This document shows positions 36,300-58,163 of a DNA stretch of 64,000 nucleotides, one piece after another. Origin of the DNA: Tomocerus qinae (Eukaryota; Arthropoda; Collembola; Entomobryomorpha; Tomoceridae); the NCBI GenBank assembly GCA_020055645.1, contig CM034546.1, positions 27,156,001 through 27,220,000 of the forward strand, given 5' to 3'. Under the pieces are notes generated by a model. The model was not told the origin of the DNA. It did not search any database and saw nothing but the letters and a program-made list of their open reading frames with translations. Numbering within the stretch: the stretch's first letter is position 1; each line of letters starts with the position of its first letter. The position numbers were made by a program, and so were the translations under genes.

Positions 36300-39292
36300 A
36301 ATTTTGCTCAGTTATGTCTTCTCTTCACCTGTGAACGACCCAAAGTAAATGAAAGAATGTTAATTCAGTTTTAAATGTTGTATACCTAGTACCTAGCCAT
36401 TGAGGCAGCAACGAAGTAGTCAAGGCTGGCAGTTAATAGCAAAATAGCAACTAGCGACTGCCAAAATGTCTTTAACCTCAAATTATAAATCATATACCAT
36501 GAAATTCAAAATAGTTCTCCCAATTATTAACAATAATCGGCTGCCTTATTCCTTGTAATACATTGGCGGTTTTTCTCATAAGCATAAATTCTAACGTCCT
36601 AAACAATGCAGTGCAGAGAAATAATTTTAGAACGTGGAACCAAAAGTTATGTATGCCCTGGTAGTATTGATTACGTTTAGGCAATTTGGGATTCAAATTT
36701 TTTGTGGTTGTATTACAATTCTGCAAAAGAGGTGCAATAATAATTAGCTAATATCTTCTAAACATAAACTGAAAACTTATAAAATCATTTCAGTTTTCAG
36801 CAGAACATTTGCGCTGTGTTAGAAGACTGCAAATGCTTCCACCACTAAAAACTCTGAAAAAATGATTAGATGTCAACATTTTATTTTCCCATTCCCTCTA
36901 AGTATTTTGTAAAATGAATTAAGTATATCATGCATGATGATAAAAAGTGACAAAAATATTAAAATAATTAAAAGCTTTAAATGCATTAATTTACAACAAA
37001 ATGATATTTTCTGCTGTAATTCGTCAACATTTGTTGTGGTTTTTGTAGTTACAACAGCACCGAAGATGTCCTTACGTTGTGTCAATTGAAGAAAGCTTTT
37101 TATAGCTTTCGTCATATTTTATTTTATCCGTATCTTTGGAAAGTTACTGAAACTTTTGTGGTTGAACGTCTAAAATTAATGGCCTCTGATTTGGAATGGA
37201 TAATATTTTCACTTCACATTAACATGCGATTTTGATATTCACGGTATTATTGTATCAGCAAAAGGCTTGAACTACTTACGGCCTCTAACTAGAGCATATA
37301 CATTGTACATAACAACGGAACAAGCAATTCAGACACGAAAACTCACGACATATATACCATTACATGAAGGCTACGTGTTATAACCATAGCTCAGTGTGGA
37401 GCCAGTATTATCTCTCTATATTCATTCATAATCATCAACATGAAATTGAGATGAGTGGTATAAATTGAGTTTATTAAAATGAATATTCATTTCCATTGAA
37501 GTGATAAAGCTTGTGAGCAATTACATTTTTACATTATCAGATCTCAGTTAAATCAGTATTCTTCAATAATGTAAACTGTTAAAATATTCCTTTCTCATTC
37601 ACCAATTCTTTATTATTGTGAACGAATTCTACAGAGAAGTATCTAGGCGATCATCAAATATTCATATCACCATACTTGTGTGTATGTATTTGCTCGGCAG
37701 GTTAATGCTCCTGAGAAATAAAGAAGTTTGCTGACCGCAATCGGTTTCTACGAAATACAAAGTGAGTACTATTACAGTTAGATACTGTAGGGAAATATCG
37801 CAATTCTGTAAGTAAATCTTAAGCCAAAAGTCACACAAACAAGTGCCTTAAACCGTTTTTCATTCAGGTATCGGTTGTTAAAATTAAATAGCACGCGAGT
37901 TTGAAGCGCAATTTATGCCGAAACAATTATAGCTCAATGGCTTCCTTTATGTACAATGAAATGAAATCAGCATGTAAAAGCTCGGCTAGTGTCTCACTTG
38001 CAATTACACTTGCACTTTGCACTATAAACAATTTTGAGAACAAACTAACCAGTATTAGTGGCCAGCTAAAATCATTTTTCATCAGTGCTTTAAATTAATT
38101 AACTGACTTCTTAGAAATCAATTATTTTGGATTTTGATATGCTAAAAATTTAACTGGTCGCCCTACGTAAAATTAATTTTTTCTTACAACAATGATGTGA
38201 TACACTTACATTCTACTTTTTGAGTGAAGCTTCGGTTAATGCACTTGCACATCTTATATTAATTGCTAGTTGATAACAATTACGGTTTTTAACACCCATT
38301 CTCAGTTATTTTTAACTTCCGCAAATAAAAATGCAGAGCATGAACAAATATTGACACACTTGGTCAAAAATAACCAGAGTATAGGCAAAGAGAGTGATAG
38401 TGATATTAATCGCCAACTAAACGACGAAATGGAGACAAAAAAACTGAATCTAAGTTAACCCTTCACTTCGGGCATTTAGATCTTAGCTTAGAATGTTTTA
38501 AAATGAAAGACGTGTACAGCAGTTTTTTAGAATTAAATAAGCATAAAATTGTGTGTCTCTTCGTGAACACAGCTGACACAGCATTAGTTAGATGAGATAT
38601 AAATAGTTTAAAATGAAAAAAGGAAGACAAGGGTTCCATATGTATGGACAGAAACTGGATAGCAGCAAATCTATAATTTAAGGTTAGGTTAGGTTAGCAT
38701 TGATTTAAGTAGAGACGCAATGTTTCAAAAAACAAAATGTAGATAATTGTTAGCATATACTACTGTTACATAAGTGATAAGCTTCACGAGACATTTCATT
38801 GAAATGAAAGTTTGATCAATAATTTTAAAACAATTCAATACTGAAGCTTTTAATTAATTGTAGCGTAATGTATCTAAAACATTTCACGAAAATACAAAAT
38901 TAAACAACATTGATAATTAGATGCTACTTTGTGAATATTATGAGGTAGGTAATAATAATGATCACAGAAATGTCGTTAAATTTATAATAAATATAGGTAT
39001 GCTCGACTTCTTCTAATCTCCTAATACTAGCCCTCGAAAATCTAAAACCCTACGCTTGCGTAAAAAAGAAATTATTGAATAAAAAAATAAATTACGTAAA
39101 ATTACTATCTAATAAATAAATAAATAAATTTAAATCCGTAAATTTAAATCCAGTAATATTATAACATTTCTACAAATAGTATCTGCTATCTATGTGAATA
39201 TGGCTGTATTGTCAAGCTAGACAATGTTCCATTTAAATTGAATTAATACTCTGCTAAATCTAAGTCTGAGGATTTTACACCCAGTATTTATA
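36300..39292. other. Intergenic with dispersed repeat copy B
   Basis: About 37610-38030 is the second copy of the repeat at 20925-21370. AAATAAATAAAT simple sequence lies at about 39110-39130. Minus-strand open frames at 36490-36726 and 36873-37115 (the latter with a hydrophobic stretch LLIILIFLSLFIIM) have no recognised family. Nothing else is supported. Confidence 0.45.
38681..38697 (+). repeat. Short interstitial TTAGG tract
   Basis: AGGTTAGGTTAGGTTAG contains three TTAGG units, the telomere repeat typical of arthropods. It is short enough to be chance, but agrees with the arthropod reading of the window. Confidence 0.4.
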
Positions 39293-49196
<9,904 letters not shown>

Positions 49197-49776
49197 GTTA
49201 TTTCTTCCCAAATGATTATTTTGTGATCTTCAAATACTGTAACACTAAAAATTAAAACCGTATTAGATTAGACTGACAAATAGGCACTGCATATACGAAA
49301 TTGGCAGAAAAATGAAAACTATATCTTTGTCTTAAGTTAATTTCAAAGGTTAGGTTGTAACCTGTTGCTTACCGGTTGTGTCTCCTGCTGACATTGTTTT
49401 CGCTGTTGACAACTGTAAATTTATTATTTAGGTGTCATCTAATTCCCTTGTAATACACGGCTCATCCCTTCTACCCGACAACCGACGGCACAGTACCCGA
49501 CAGCCGACACCACCCTACCCGACAACCAAAGCCACCGAGCCCGACAACCGACGCCCCAGGACCCGACACCCGACGACACCCCACCCGACAACAGACACCA
49601 CCGGACCAGACAACCAAAACCACCCCACCCGACTACCGACGCCACCGGACCCGACAATTGAATTTACAAAAAAATTTAAAAAATAACTCAATATTTCGGA
49701 ATCTCAAAATCTTAGGGTGGACTAGGATCAGGTTGGCTTTGTCAACTGAACAAAACCATTTCGTCCACTAGAAATA

Positions 49777-51112
49777 CCGTATTAATCGATTTAGTTCCCC
49801 ATATCGTAATAATTCCCCAGTTGGGGAACTAAATATGGCTCTCTAAATGTTTAGTTCCCCATATCGAAATAGTTCCCCACCCTAAAACCCCAAATTAAAG
49901 GCATAAGAACCATATTATTATACAAATCAAATCAGTGAATCTGGACTTAGCCAGTCATTATGTGCCAACCAGTGTACCAAATGCCATTTACCATTGGTAA
50001 GTGGTTTATGATGGTATTTAATGTATTTACCATCACCCAAGGCAAATAAACTGTTTCCTTACCTCCCGTTTTCCTCCCTGGCATCAGGTGGGTTCAGTAG
50101 AGAAACTCCCATTAGATAGTTTGAAGTTTTATATGGGACTTTCTTTTGAAATTAGTTCCATTCTGGTCCCAGACCAAGATGCTGGTAGTCATGGATACCC
50201 ACCCTTCAGGAGTAAATTGCAAATCCCATATAAAAGTTCAAACTCTCTTATGGGACCTCCCTCTACTGAACCCACCTGATGCCAGGGAGGGGGAGGAGGG
50301 GGCGGGAATCAGTCTATTTGCCTTGCCATCAACTAAAAATTGTTGGTAAATGGCATAATTGGTAACAAATGGTAAAATATAGTTTTATTTAAATTACATA
50401 CAGAGTTTTGAATAAAATTCGACTCTAATACATAAAATACCGTTGCAGCTGACGATTGCTGTCCTAAATTTACTGGCCAATTTAATGTGTGTTAATTAAT
50501 CCAAGAAAGGGTCAACTAATTAGGACAAAATCATCCTTACTAACTTATTGAATAATTAATTTCAATTAAATGAGTACTTTTTCTAATTAAATGAAAGTTG
50601 GCTGTATACCAAGCGAATAATGTCGTTTAAATGACTGTTCAATTATAAATTCAAATATAAATCTTAATTAGAATTACTTTACAGAAAGTAGAGCATGCAA
50701 ACTTATTTTAATGTGTCATTTGTGTATCTCTGCTATTCACCATAATTTACCATTTTTACCACTGTGATCATGAAAAAGGCTAAAAAGTGTTAAAGTTCGT
50801 AAAGTAGAATTACGATGATGACGAGGAAAGGGATGTTGATCTAACCGAACCTATTATGGCCGTATCTCTATCCTCTGACGACGACGTTGAAATCTAAATT
50901 CCTACAAACATGCTCATTCACTATATTTACAATTAATTTAATTTGCTTTGAAATAATACAAAAATTTGACATTGAAGTATTTTAATTTGCCATTCGAAAT
51001 ATAGTTCCCCATATCATAATAATTCCCCATGTGGGGAACTATAAGAATATTTTTGACCAAAAAATGGTTTCCAAATGGGAGTTCCCCTGGGGAACTAAAT
51101 CGATTAATACGG
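49777..51112 (+). mobile_element. pogo-like element remnant inserted at TA
   Basis: Ends CCGTATTAATCG...CGATTAATACGG with TA at both flanks (49775-6, 51113-4). The right arm of the host element keeps the empty site (TAGAAATAACCGTTTTG on the complement), proving the borders. A transposase tail remains on the plus strand at about 50815-50898 (DDDEERDVDLTEPI, then SSDDDVEI and stop), matching the acidic C-terminus of the element at 18605. Holds another MITE at about 50060-50300. Confidence 0.92.
50060..50300. mobile_element. Small inverted-repeat element nested in the pogo-like remnant
   Basis: Arms CCCTGGCATCAGGTGGGTTC at about 50076-50095 and the complement at about 50267-50286, with an inner inverted pair around TTTATATGGGACTT / AAATCCCATATAAAAG. 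A related segment with CCCATATAAAAGCTCAAACT lies near 14550. Confidence 0.75.
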
Positions 51113-51650
51113 TAACCGTTTTGTCCGGATGAAATACATTTTATCCGGATAAAATCACTTTTCCCATTGGACAAAAACCATTTTATCCAACTTGTCGACA
51201 TGTCCCTTTCCGGATACCGCAACTGTGACCAGGATAATGTTTAGAATAATATTTTATTTTAAAACTTAGGTAGTGATATTACGTCACCATTGCTGCAATA
51301 AAAATTCCCCATTAAATACATTCCAATAAAGCGAAAGATTGTAAATTAAATAGTAAAGATAGTTCAATTATTTTGTTTTCTTTGTAACATCTGGTACATA
51401 ATGGCTTTATTAACAATACTGCCACAAGTGTATTATTGATTGAGGAAGTAAGTGGATACAATTAACTAATTTAAGCTTAGTTAGGTGATAGAGTTAAGTT
51501 ATTTAAAAACTCACATTATAGCAATTAAATCTAGTATTTTTTTTATAATAGTTAAGTAAATAATATTAACACATTTTGGTTACATTCCATAGGGCTTATT
51601 TTCAAAGTGTTATTTTAAAAACTCACATTGTAGCAATTAAATCTAGTACG

Positions 51651-54600
51651 TTTTAGCTCGCCTGAGGAAGCGAGCTTATAGAACCGTACAGTCCGTCCGT
51701 TCGTCTGTTCGCCAACACTGTAACTTCAAAAGTCAAAGACGGAAGTTGACCAAACTTGGCAAAAACAATGCCTATAGACCGGTGACGAACCCTATTCATT
51801 TTGGTTCAAATCGGTCAATAGGTTGCTGAGATGCCGCGCGCTCACTTTGTCTTTATTTTGATAGTCAAAGTAAAAAAGTAGCATAAAATGGACATCAAAA
51901 GTTCAATTGCGTTTCCTATAAATTGTTAGGTTGATGGTGAATAATATTTAACTCCGCTCTACTGGCTTTTAAATTTTATAGTAAAGCCACTAAAATCGGT
52001 AAAAATTGTTATGGGATCAACATCAATCTTTTTCAATTGCTTTTGTATTTCATAGTTATTATTTATGTACTTTGATTTTATATTGATTTTCATAGTTAAT
52101 ATTAATTAATTTTGCATTTCTGTTGCTTTTGATAATCAACATTAATCAATTTTTATTTTCTTTTGATTTTGACACTCAATATTCATCAAATTTGATTTTC
52201 TTTTGATTTTGATACTCAAAATTAATCAATTTTGATTTTCTGACTTTAATAATCAATATTAACCAATTTTGATTTCTTGTGGATTTTGATAATCAATATC
52301 AATCAGTTTTGAATTCCTGTTGATTTTAATACTGAGTGTGAATCAATTTTGAATTTCTGTTTATTTTGATACTCAATATTAATCTAGGTATTTTGATTTT
52401 CTGGTGATTTTGGTAGTCAACATCAATCTATTTTGATTTGCTGTTGGTTTTTATTTTGGATAATGAATTATACTAAACTAATTTGAATTAGTGTTCACTT
52501 TATTAATCAAAATCATAATTATCTCCATAATTGATATACCAAAAATGTGCACACGGTCCCTTTTACTCAGGCGAGCTTCTGTTACGGCTTGCTGTAGGTT
52601 TTTAGCTCGCCTGAATAAGGCAGCTTATAGAACCGCACAGTCCGACGTCCGTCCGTCGCCACGATAACTTTCGAAAGCAATGACGGATATTGACCAAACT
52701 TGGCAAAAACAATGCGTATGGACTGCTGACGATCCCTATTTAATTGGGGGGTAAATCGGTCCATTGGTTGAAGAGATACCGCGCGCTCACTTTGTCTTCA
52801 TTTTGATAGTCAAAATGAAAATTTGGCATTAAATGGACATTAAAAAGTTGAATGGCGTTTCCTATAAATTGTTAGCGTTATAGTATAAATATTTAAAATC
52901 CGCTTCTACCAAATTTAAAATTTTATAATAAAGCAAATTAAACCGGAAAATAACTATTAGACGATGGAAAAAAATTTCCTTTAAATTGTGATAATCGTTA
53001 CTAACCGATTTTAATTTTCTGTAGACTTTAATACTCATAATCAATCAATTTTGAATTTCTGTTGATTTTCATAGTCAACAATAAGCAATTTTGATTTTCT
53101 GTTGATTTTCAGTCAACATTAATCAATTTTGATTTTCATAGTCAACAATAATCAATGTTGCTTTTCGGTCGATTTTTATATTCAGCATTAATCAATTTTG
53201 ATTTTCTGTTGATTATGATAATCGATATCAATCAATTGTGATGGCCTGTTGATTTTAATACTCAATGTTAATTAATTTTGATTTTCTGTTGATTTTGATA
53301 GTCAACGTCAATCTATTTTGATTTGCTGTTGATTTTGATAGTCAACATCAATTTATTTTGATTTGCTGTTGGTTTTTATATTGAATAATGAATTATAATA
53401 ATCTAGTTTGAATTAGTCCTTACTTTAATAATCAAAATAAATTTATTTCTTTTATTATTACAACCAAAATGTGCACACGGTCCCCTTTTACTCAGGCGAG
53501 CTTCTGTTACGGCTTGCTGTAGGTTTTATAATAGATAGGCAAATAATATTAACACATTTTGGTTACATTCCATAGAGCGTATTTTCAAAGTAGATGGTAG
53601 TTTTCCTGACCATTTTTTTCTCCTTCCAGCTGTTCTTGTTCTATTGTTCATTGCTTTCGCTTCACAGGTTCTGTTGGAAATGGTAGCTAGAGTTTCGATG
53701 AAGCGAAAGGAACGAACAATAAAACTGTTGATAGTCAGGAAAACTAATAGAAATGCCATAATACCAATTTGTGTTAGCAATTATGCTAGTCATTAAATAT
53801 ACACTTACCTGCCTGGTGGAGAAATATACACTTATTTCTTGAACATTTTGGTTTCAAAATCTTTTATGAAAATAAACAGAAAATCAAAATAAATTATTAT
53901 TGACTATGAAAATCAACAGAAAATCAAAAAAATATTATGATTGACTATTTAAAACAACAGAAAATCAAAATAGATTATGATTGACTATTAAAATCAACAG
54001 AAAATCAAAATAGATTATTATTGACTATTAAAATCAACAGAAAATCAAAATAGATAATTATTGACTATGAAAATCAACAAAAAGTCGAAATAGATAATTG
54101 TTGATTATTTAAATCAGCAGAAAATCAAAACAGATAACTGTTGTCTATGAAAATCAACAGAAAATCAAAATTGTATAATGTTGAATATGAAAATCAACAG
54201 AACATCAAAGTTGATTAAGAGTGAGTATCAAAATTAACAAAAAATCAAAATAGAATAATTTTGAGTATCAAAAGAAAATCAAAATCGGTTAATATTGACT
54301 ATCATAAATAAAACCAATTCAAAAAATGTAAATTTGACTATCAGTTTGCATATAAATGCGAAATAGATTTATTTCCATTCTATAATAGGTATTCTCCGGA
54401 TTTATTTACTTCATTATAAAATCTTAAATTTGGTCGAAGCGGCATCAATATTTTATACTATCCCGCTAACAATCCATAGGAAGCACAAATGAACTTTTAA
54501 TGTCCATTTAATGCCATATTTTCATTTTGACTATCAAAAAGAAGACAATGTGAGCGCACGTCATCTCAGCAACCTATGGACCAATGTGGCCCATTTTCAA

Positions 54601-54739
54601 TAGGCTTTGTCCTATGGGCATAGGCAATGTTTTTGGCAAGTTTAATCAAAATCGGTCAATGCGTTCGAAAGTTATCGTGGTAACAGACGAACGGACGGAC
54701 TGTGCGATTCTATAAGCTGCCTTATCAGGCGAGCTAAAA
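51651..54739. repeat. Three copies of an AGCTCGCCTGA-ended repeat with 40-bp internal tandem units
   Basis: Copy A 51651-52599 and copy B 52600-53524 are head-to-tail; copy C (about 53860-54739) is inverted. Each begins TTTTAGCTCGCCTGA, then a GTCCGTCCG block and a conserved GACCAAACTTGGCAAAAACA region, then several ~40-bp units built on CAATTTTGATTTTCTGTTGA. A and B end with ACTCAGGCGAGCTTCTGTTA and GGCTTGCTGTAGG, the first forming a short inverted match with the start. A flank block (AATAATATTAACACATTTTG) is repeated directly at about 51563 and 53538. Confidence 0.85.
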
Positions 54740-54925
54740 CGATGGCGACGTGACAATGAAGGATGAAATTCAATATTATTTGTCATCAATTGGTTAAATA
54801 AATAAATGTAATTAAAATACGATTAAATAAATTTACAACAGCAAATTTTACTTGTGATTTATTTGCATGGAAATAGTAATAAATAAAATAAATAAAAATT
54901 GGTTTAATAAAAGAAATGGTTAAGG

Positions 54926-56883
54926 AGGCTCTCCACGCTTTCATAGCAACCACACGGGTCCAACGATATCAATGATCCAGGTATCGTCGTTTGTTTCTCG
55001 ATAGTCCAGGATTCCAAAAAGGAAATCCCTTAAAAATCGGCCTTATCCTTCGGAAAGAATAAAGCCATATGAGCTTGTAACTGGAAAAACGTCCTATAAT
55101 TCGTTGCCAAAAATAAATATTAATGTAACTAAGGACTTTAATTAGAAATCTAAACAATTTTTAACCCTTACACTCGGATGTTAGGCGCTTTGGGATTTGA
55201 GTACAATAAACAATTTCAAACTTTGACCTCAGTAGTATGAAATCACCCGCGCCGAGTTGACATTCAATCCAAATGGTAAAAAATTGAACAGTTCCAGCTA
55301 ACACTTTCCAACAGTTCCGAAAGTCTTGGAATGTCTTCCGTAGACAAATTCTTAGGAATATACCCATCGTTCGTACGGGATTGCTTAATCCACAAATAGA
55401 TACAAGACTATTAAAACACGTTTATACAGTTTCAAATACTTATGATATCTATATTATCGAAAATTTTAAAACACTATTTTCGAATAGTTTTGCAAGTAAT
55501 ATTCAGCATTCTAATCCACAAATTTGTTAAAATAATGACTAACAAATATTATAAATATTAATATTAAAATATTGTATTAACAAATACGTTTAAAAAAATT
55601 CCAATCAATTCAAAATTATTCCTTGATACCAAAAACTATTAGAAATTCCTAAAAAATATTTTACAAAATGTTTCAAGCAGAAAATTTGAAACATTCAGAA
55701 AGTATTTGGGCAACTTGAGTATACACTTCTTGTGTATTACTTAGGATTAGAGTTTAACCTGTATTTATTTACCAAAATTTCCAAACTGTGGCCGAAGGTG
55801 AATAGCCCGGGCTTTCACGAAAATTTCTAATTACTTTTAAATTATAGCGTTGGCGAAAAATCATGTTTTATCGCTAACGCTACAATTCAAAACGTGTTAC
55901 ATTTTTTAATTTTTCGGAGCCACAAGTCCGAGTATTTTCCTTCCGCCACCTTTTGGAAATTTTGAAGAATTTTGGTAAATAAATACAGGCTAGGTTGCTC
56001 CGCTATTAGCCTCCCTTAATTAACCTAACATCCGTCAAAGTACTTCTAAAATGCTAAAATTATGCGTATGCGAAGGTATTGAAAAGCTGACGAAGTAATT
56101 CTAAAATGTTCGATACTACTCCAAAGGTATTCAGAAGTACTTGGAATACTTGAAACTGACGTAGCGTTTTAGTATACTCGGCATTGCTCGAAAAGTTTAA
56201 AATGAATTCTAAAAACATTCGAAAAATTTAAAAATGTATTCTAAAAAATTCGAAAATTTTAAAATGAATATTAAAATGTTAGAAAATTTTATAAATGCAA
56301 TCTAAAATATTCGAAAATTTTAAAAATGTATTATAAAATCATCGGCAACGTAACGGAAATTATTTGGAAGTATTAAAAAATTTCAAAAAAGCGTTAAAAT
56401 TTCCGAAGAAAGGTCAGTAGCTGTTGGGAATACCAATGACCAATAGGGAGCAATATTGGCTATTGGGCGGGTAAATTGATGGGTGGCTAGAGATCAAAAG
56501 GGGTAAAAGTCAAAACTTGGTGCATAGGTTTGAAGTTTCAGTACTTTTGCTCGTTTAGCTCACTACCTACCTTTACCGGTCCCTTTTTCCTTCTAAACTC
56601 CTTAGCTATTTTTTAATCGAATGTCAATTAATTTATAATTTAACGATTTCATGTGTAAGTGTGTATGGTACACAACACAAATCCCAAAGGGTCTATACTA
56701 ACCTTAACTTCCAAGTGTAAGGGTTAAAAATTGTTTAGATTTCTAATAAAAGTCCTTAGTTACATTTTTATTTATTTTTGGCAACAAATTATAGGACGTT
56801 TTTCGACTGGCAAGCTCATATGTAAAACATTTTTTAACATGCATTTAGATAGTGGTTGCTATGCAGGCGTGCGTGGAGAGCCT
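54926..56883. mobile_element. 2-kb inverted-repeat element inside the 8-kb element
   Basis: Ends AGGCTCTCCACGC and GCGTGGAGAGCCT, with arms of about 200-275 bp (54926-55200 and 56680-56883) that share TCTAAACAATTTTTAACCCT (complement at right) and GGACGTTTTT. The interior has no recognised coding sequence. Clear target duplication not found. Confidence 0.75.
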
Positions 56884-57551
56884 ACTTGAATAAAAGATAC
56901 AAACAGTTATATAGCTCATTTTTTATCAATGATTATTTTTTAAAGGTTATCTGAATGGGTTGATAATCGTATGAAAAATAGCATTCATGGGTTAGATTAT
57001 GCAATGCATTGAACCTTAAACATTTCTCAATGATAAAAACATGAGCTGTAGTATAGTCTACCCTACCCTCTAAGTTTTAAAATAAAATATTATTCTAAGC
57101 ATTATCCTGGTCACAGTTGCGGTATCCGGAAAGGGACGTGTCGACAAGTTGGATAAAATGGATTTTGTCCAATGGGAAAAGTGATTTTATCCGGATAAAA
57201 TGTATTTCATCCGGACAAAACGGTTATTTCTAGTGGACGAAATGGTTTTGTTCAGTTGACAAAGCCAACCTGATCCTAGTCCACCCTAAGATTTTGAGAT
57301 TCCGAAATATTGAGTTATTTTTTAAATTTTTTTGTAAATTCAATTGTCGGGTCCGGTGGCGTCGGTAGTCGGGTGGGGTGGTTTTGGTTGTCTGGTCCGG
57401 TGGTGTCTGTTGTCGGGTGGGGTGTCGTCGGGTGTCGGGTCCTGGGGCGTCGGTTGTCGGGCTCGGTGGCTTTGGTTGTCGGGTAGGGTGGTGTCGGTTG
57501 TCGGGTACTGTGCCGTCGGTTGTCGGGTAGAAGGGATGAGCCGTAATACAC

Positions 57552-58163
57552 GAAGGTAAGCAATGGTAATTAATATTAATGTTTCACATAAATGAAGTCA
57601 ATAACCCATCTACTTTCTTTCTCAATTTTTTAAATTTCCTGCGTTTCCTATATCTAAGAATAATGATAACCCAAAGCGCTGGATGTAGCATTCGTGCTAG
57701 CTAATAACGTTTTCACTTATGTATCCCAAACGCATACCTTCACTTCATGTCATGTACTAAATTTTACATACGAAGCAAAAGTATGCTTTGCGGTACATTT
57801 TGTTCTCCTATCAAAATGTTCTCTTATTTATTTCTACATGTATCAGTTTAATGCAAAATAGGTTAACTTTTAAGACAGATTTGTGCCTTGGATTCTTTTC
57901 GAATTTTATAATTTTAATATTTATTAACCTAAGATAATGAATTAGTTACATTTCCTAATTGATTTGTGGAATTGATTGTTACTGGAATAAATAATAATAA
58001 TTATAGTTAAACATGTATGAAGAACAATTATTTACATGAACATAAATTAGAGTTATATTATTCATTTCCCAAAAATACGTCGAATGTTGTGATAGTTTCG
58101 TAAATTTTAAAATGGGTGTTGAACGACTATTAAATCTTATTTCATTTTTTTGTAATTCACCAG
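57552..58163. other. 3' flank of the HEPN-kinase-Hsp70 gene; nothing recognised
   Basis: AT-rich spacer between the 8-kb element and the stop codon at 58164. A 3' UTR presumably lies here, but no clear polyadenylation signal was identified. Confidence 0.4.

Larger units (their letters stand above)
49459..57542. mobile_element. 8-kb foldback/MULE-like element with 9-bp target duplication
   Basis: Ends GGCTCATCCCTTCTACCCGA and complement are flanked by a perfect 9-bp repeat GTAATACAC (49450-49458, 57543-57551). The arms are about 490 bp: left 49459-49776 plus 51113-51270 (split by a pogo-like insertion), right about 57065-57542. Outermost in each arm is a ~180-bp array of CCCGACAACCGACGCC-type units, strongly strand-biased in G versus C. 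A 9-bp duplication fits Mutator-like or foldback transposons. No transposase is seen; the interior is filled with other nested repeats. Confidence 0.85.

Noticed and set aside
51651-54739. CRISPR-like array
   Set aside because: Regular ~40-bp units are diverged tandem repeats without unique spacers, in animal DNA.
49432-57563. Pro/Thr/Asp-rich and Gly/Trp/Val-rich open frames
   Set aside because: Both strands of the same terminal tandem array of the 8-kb element are open; explained by repeat composition.
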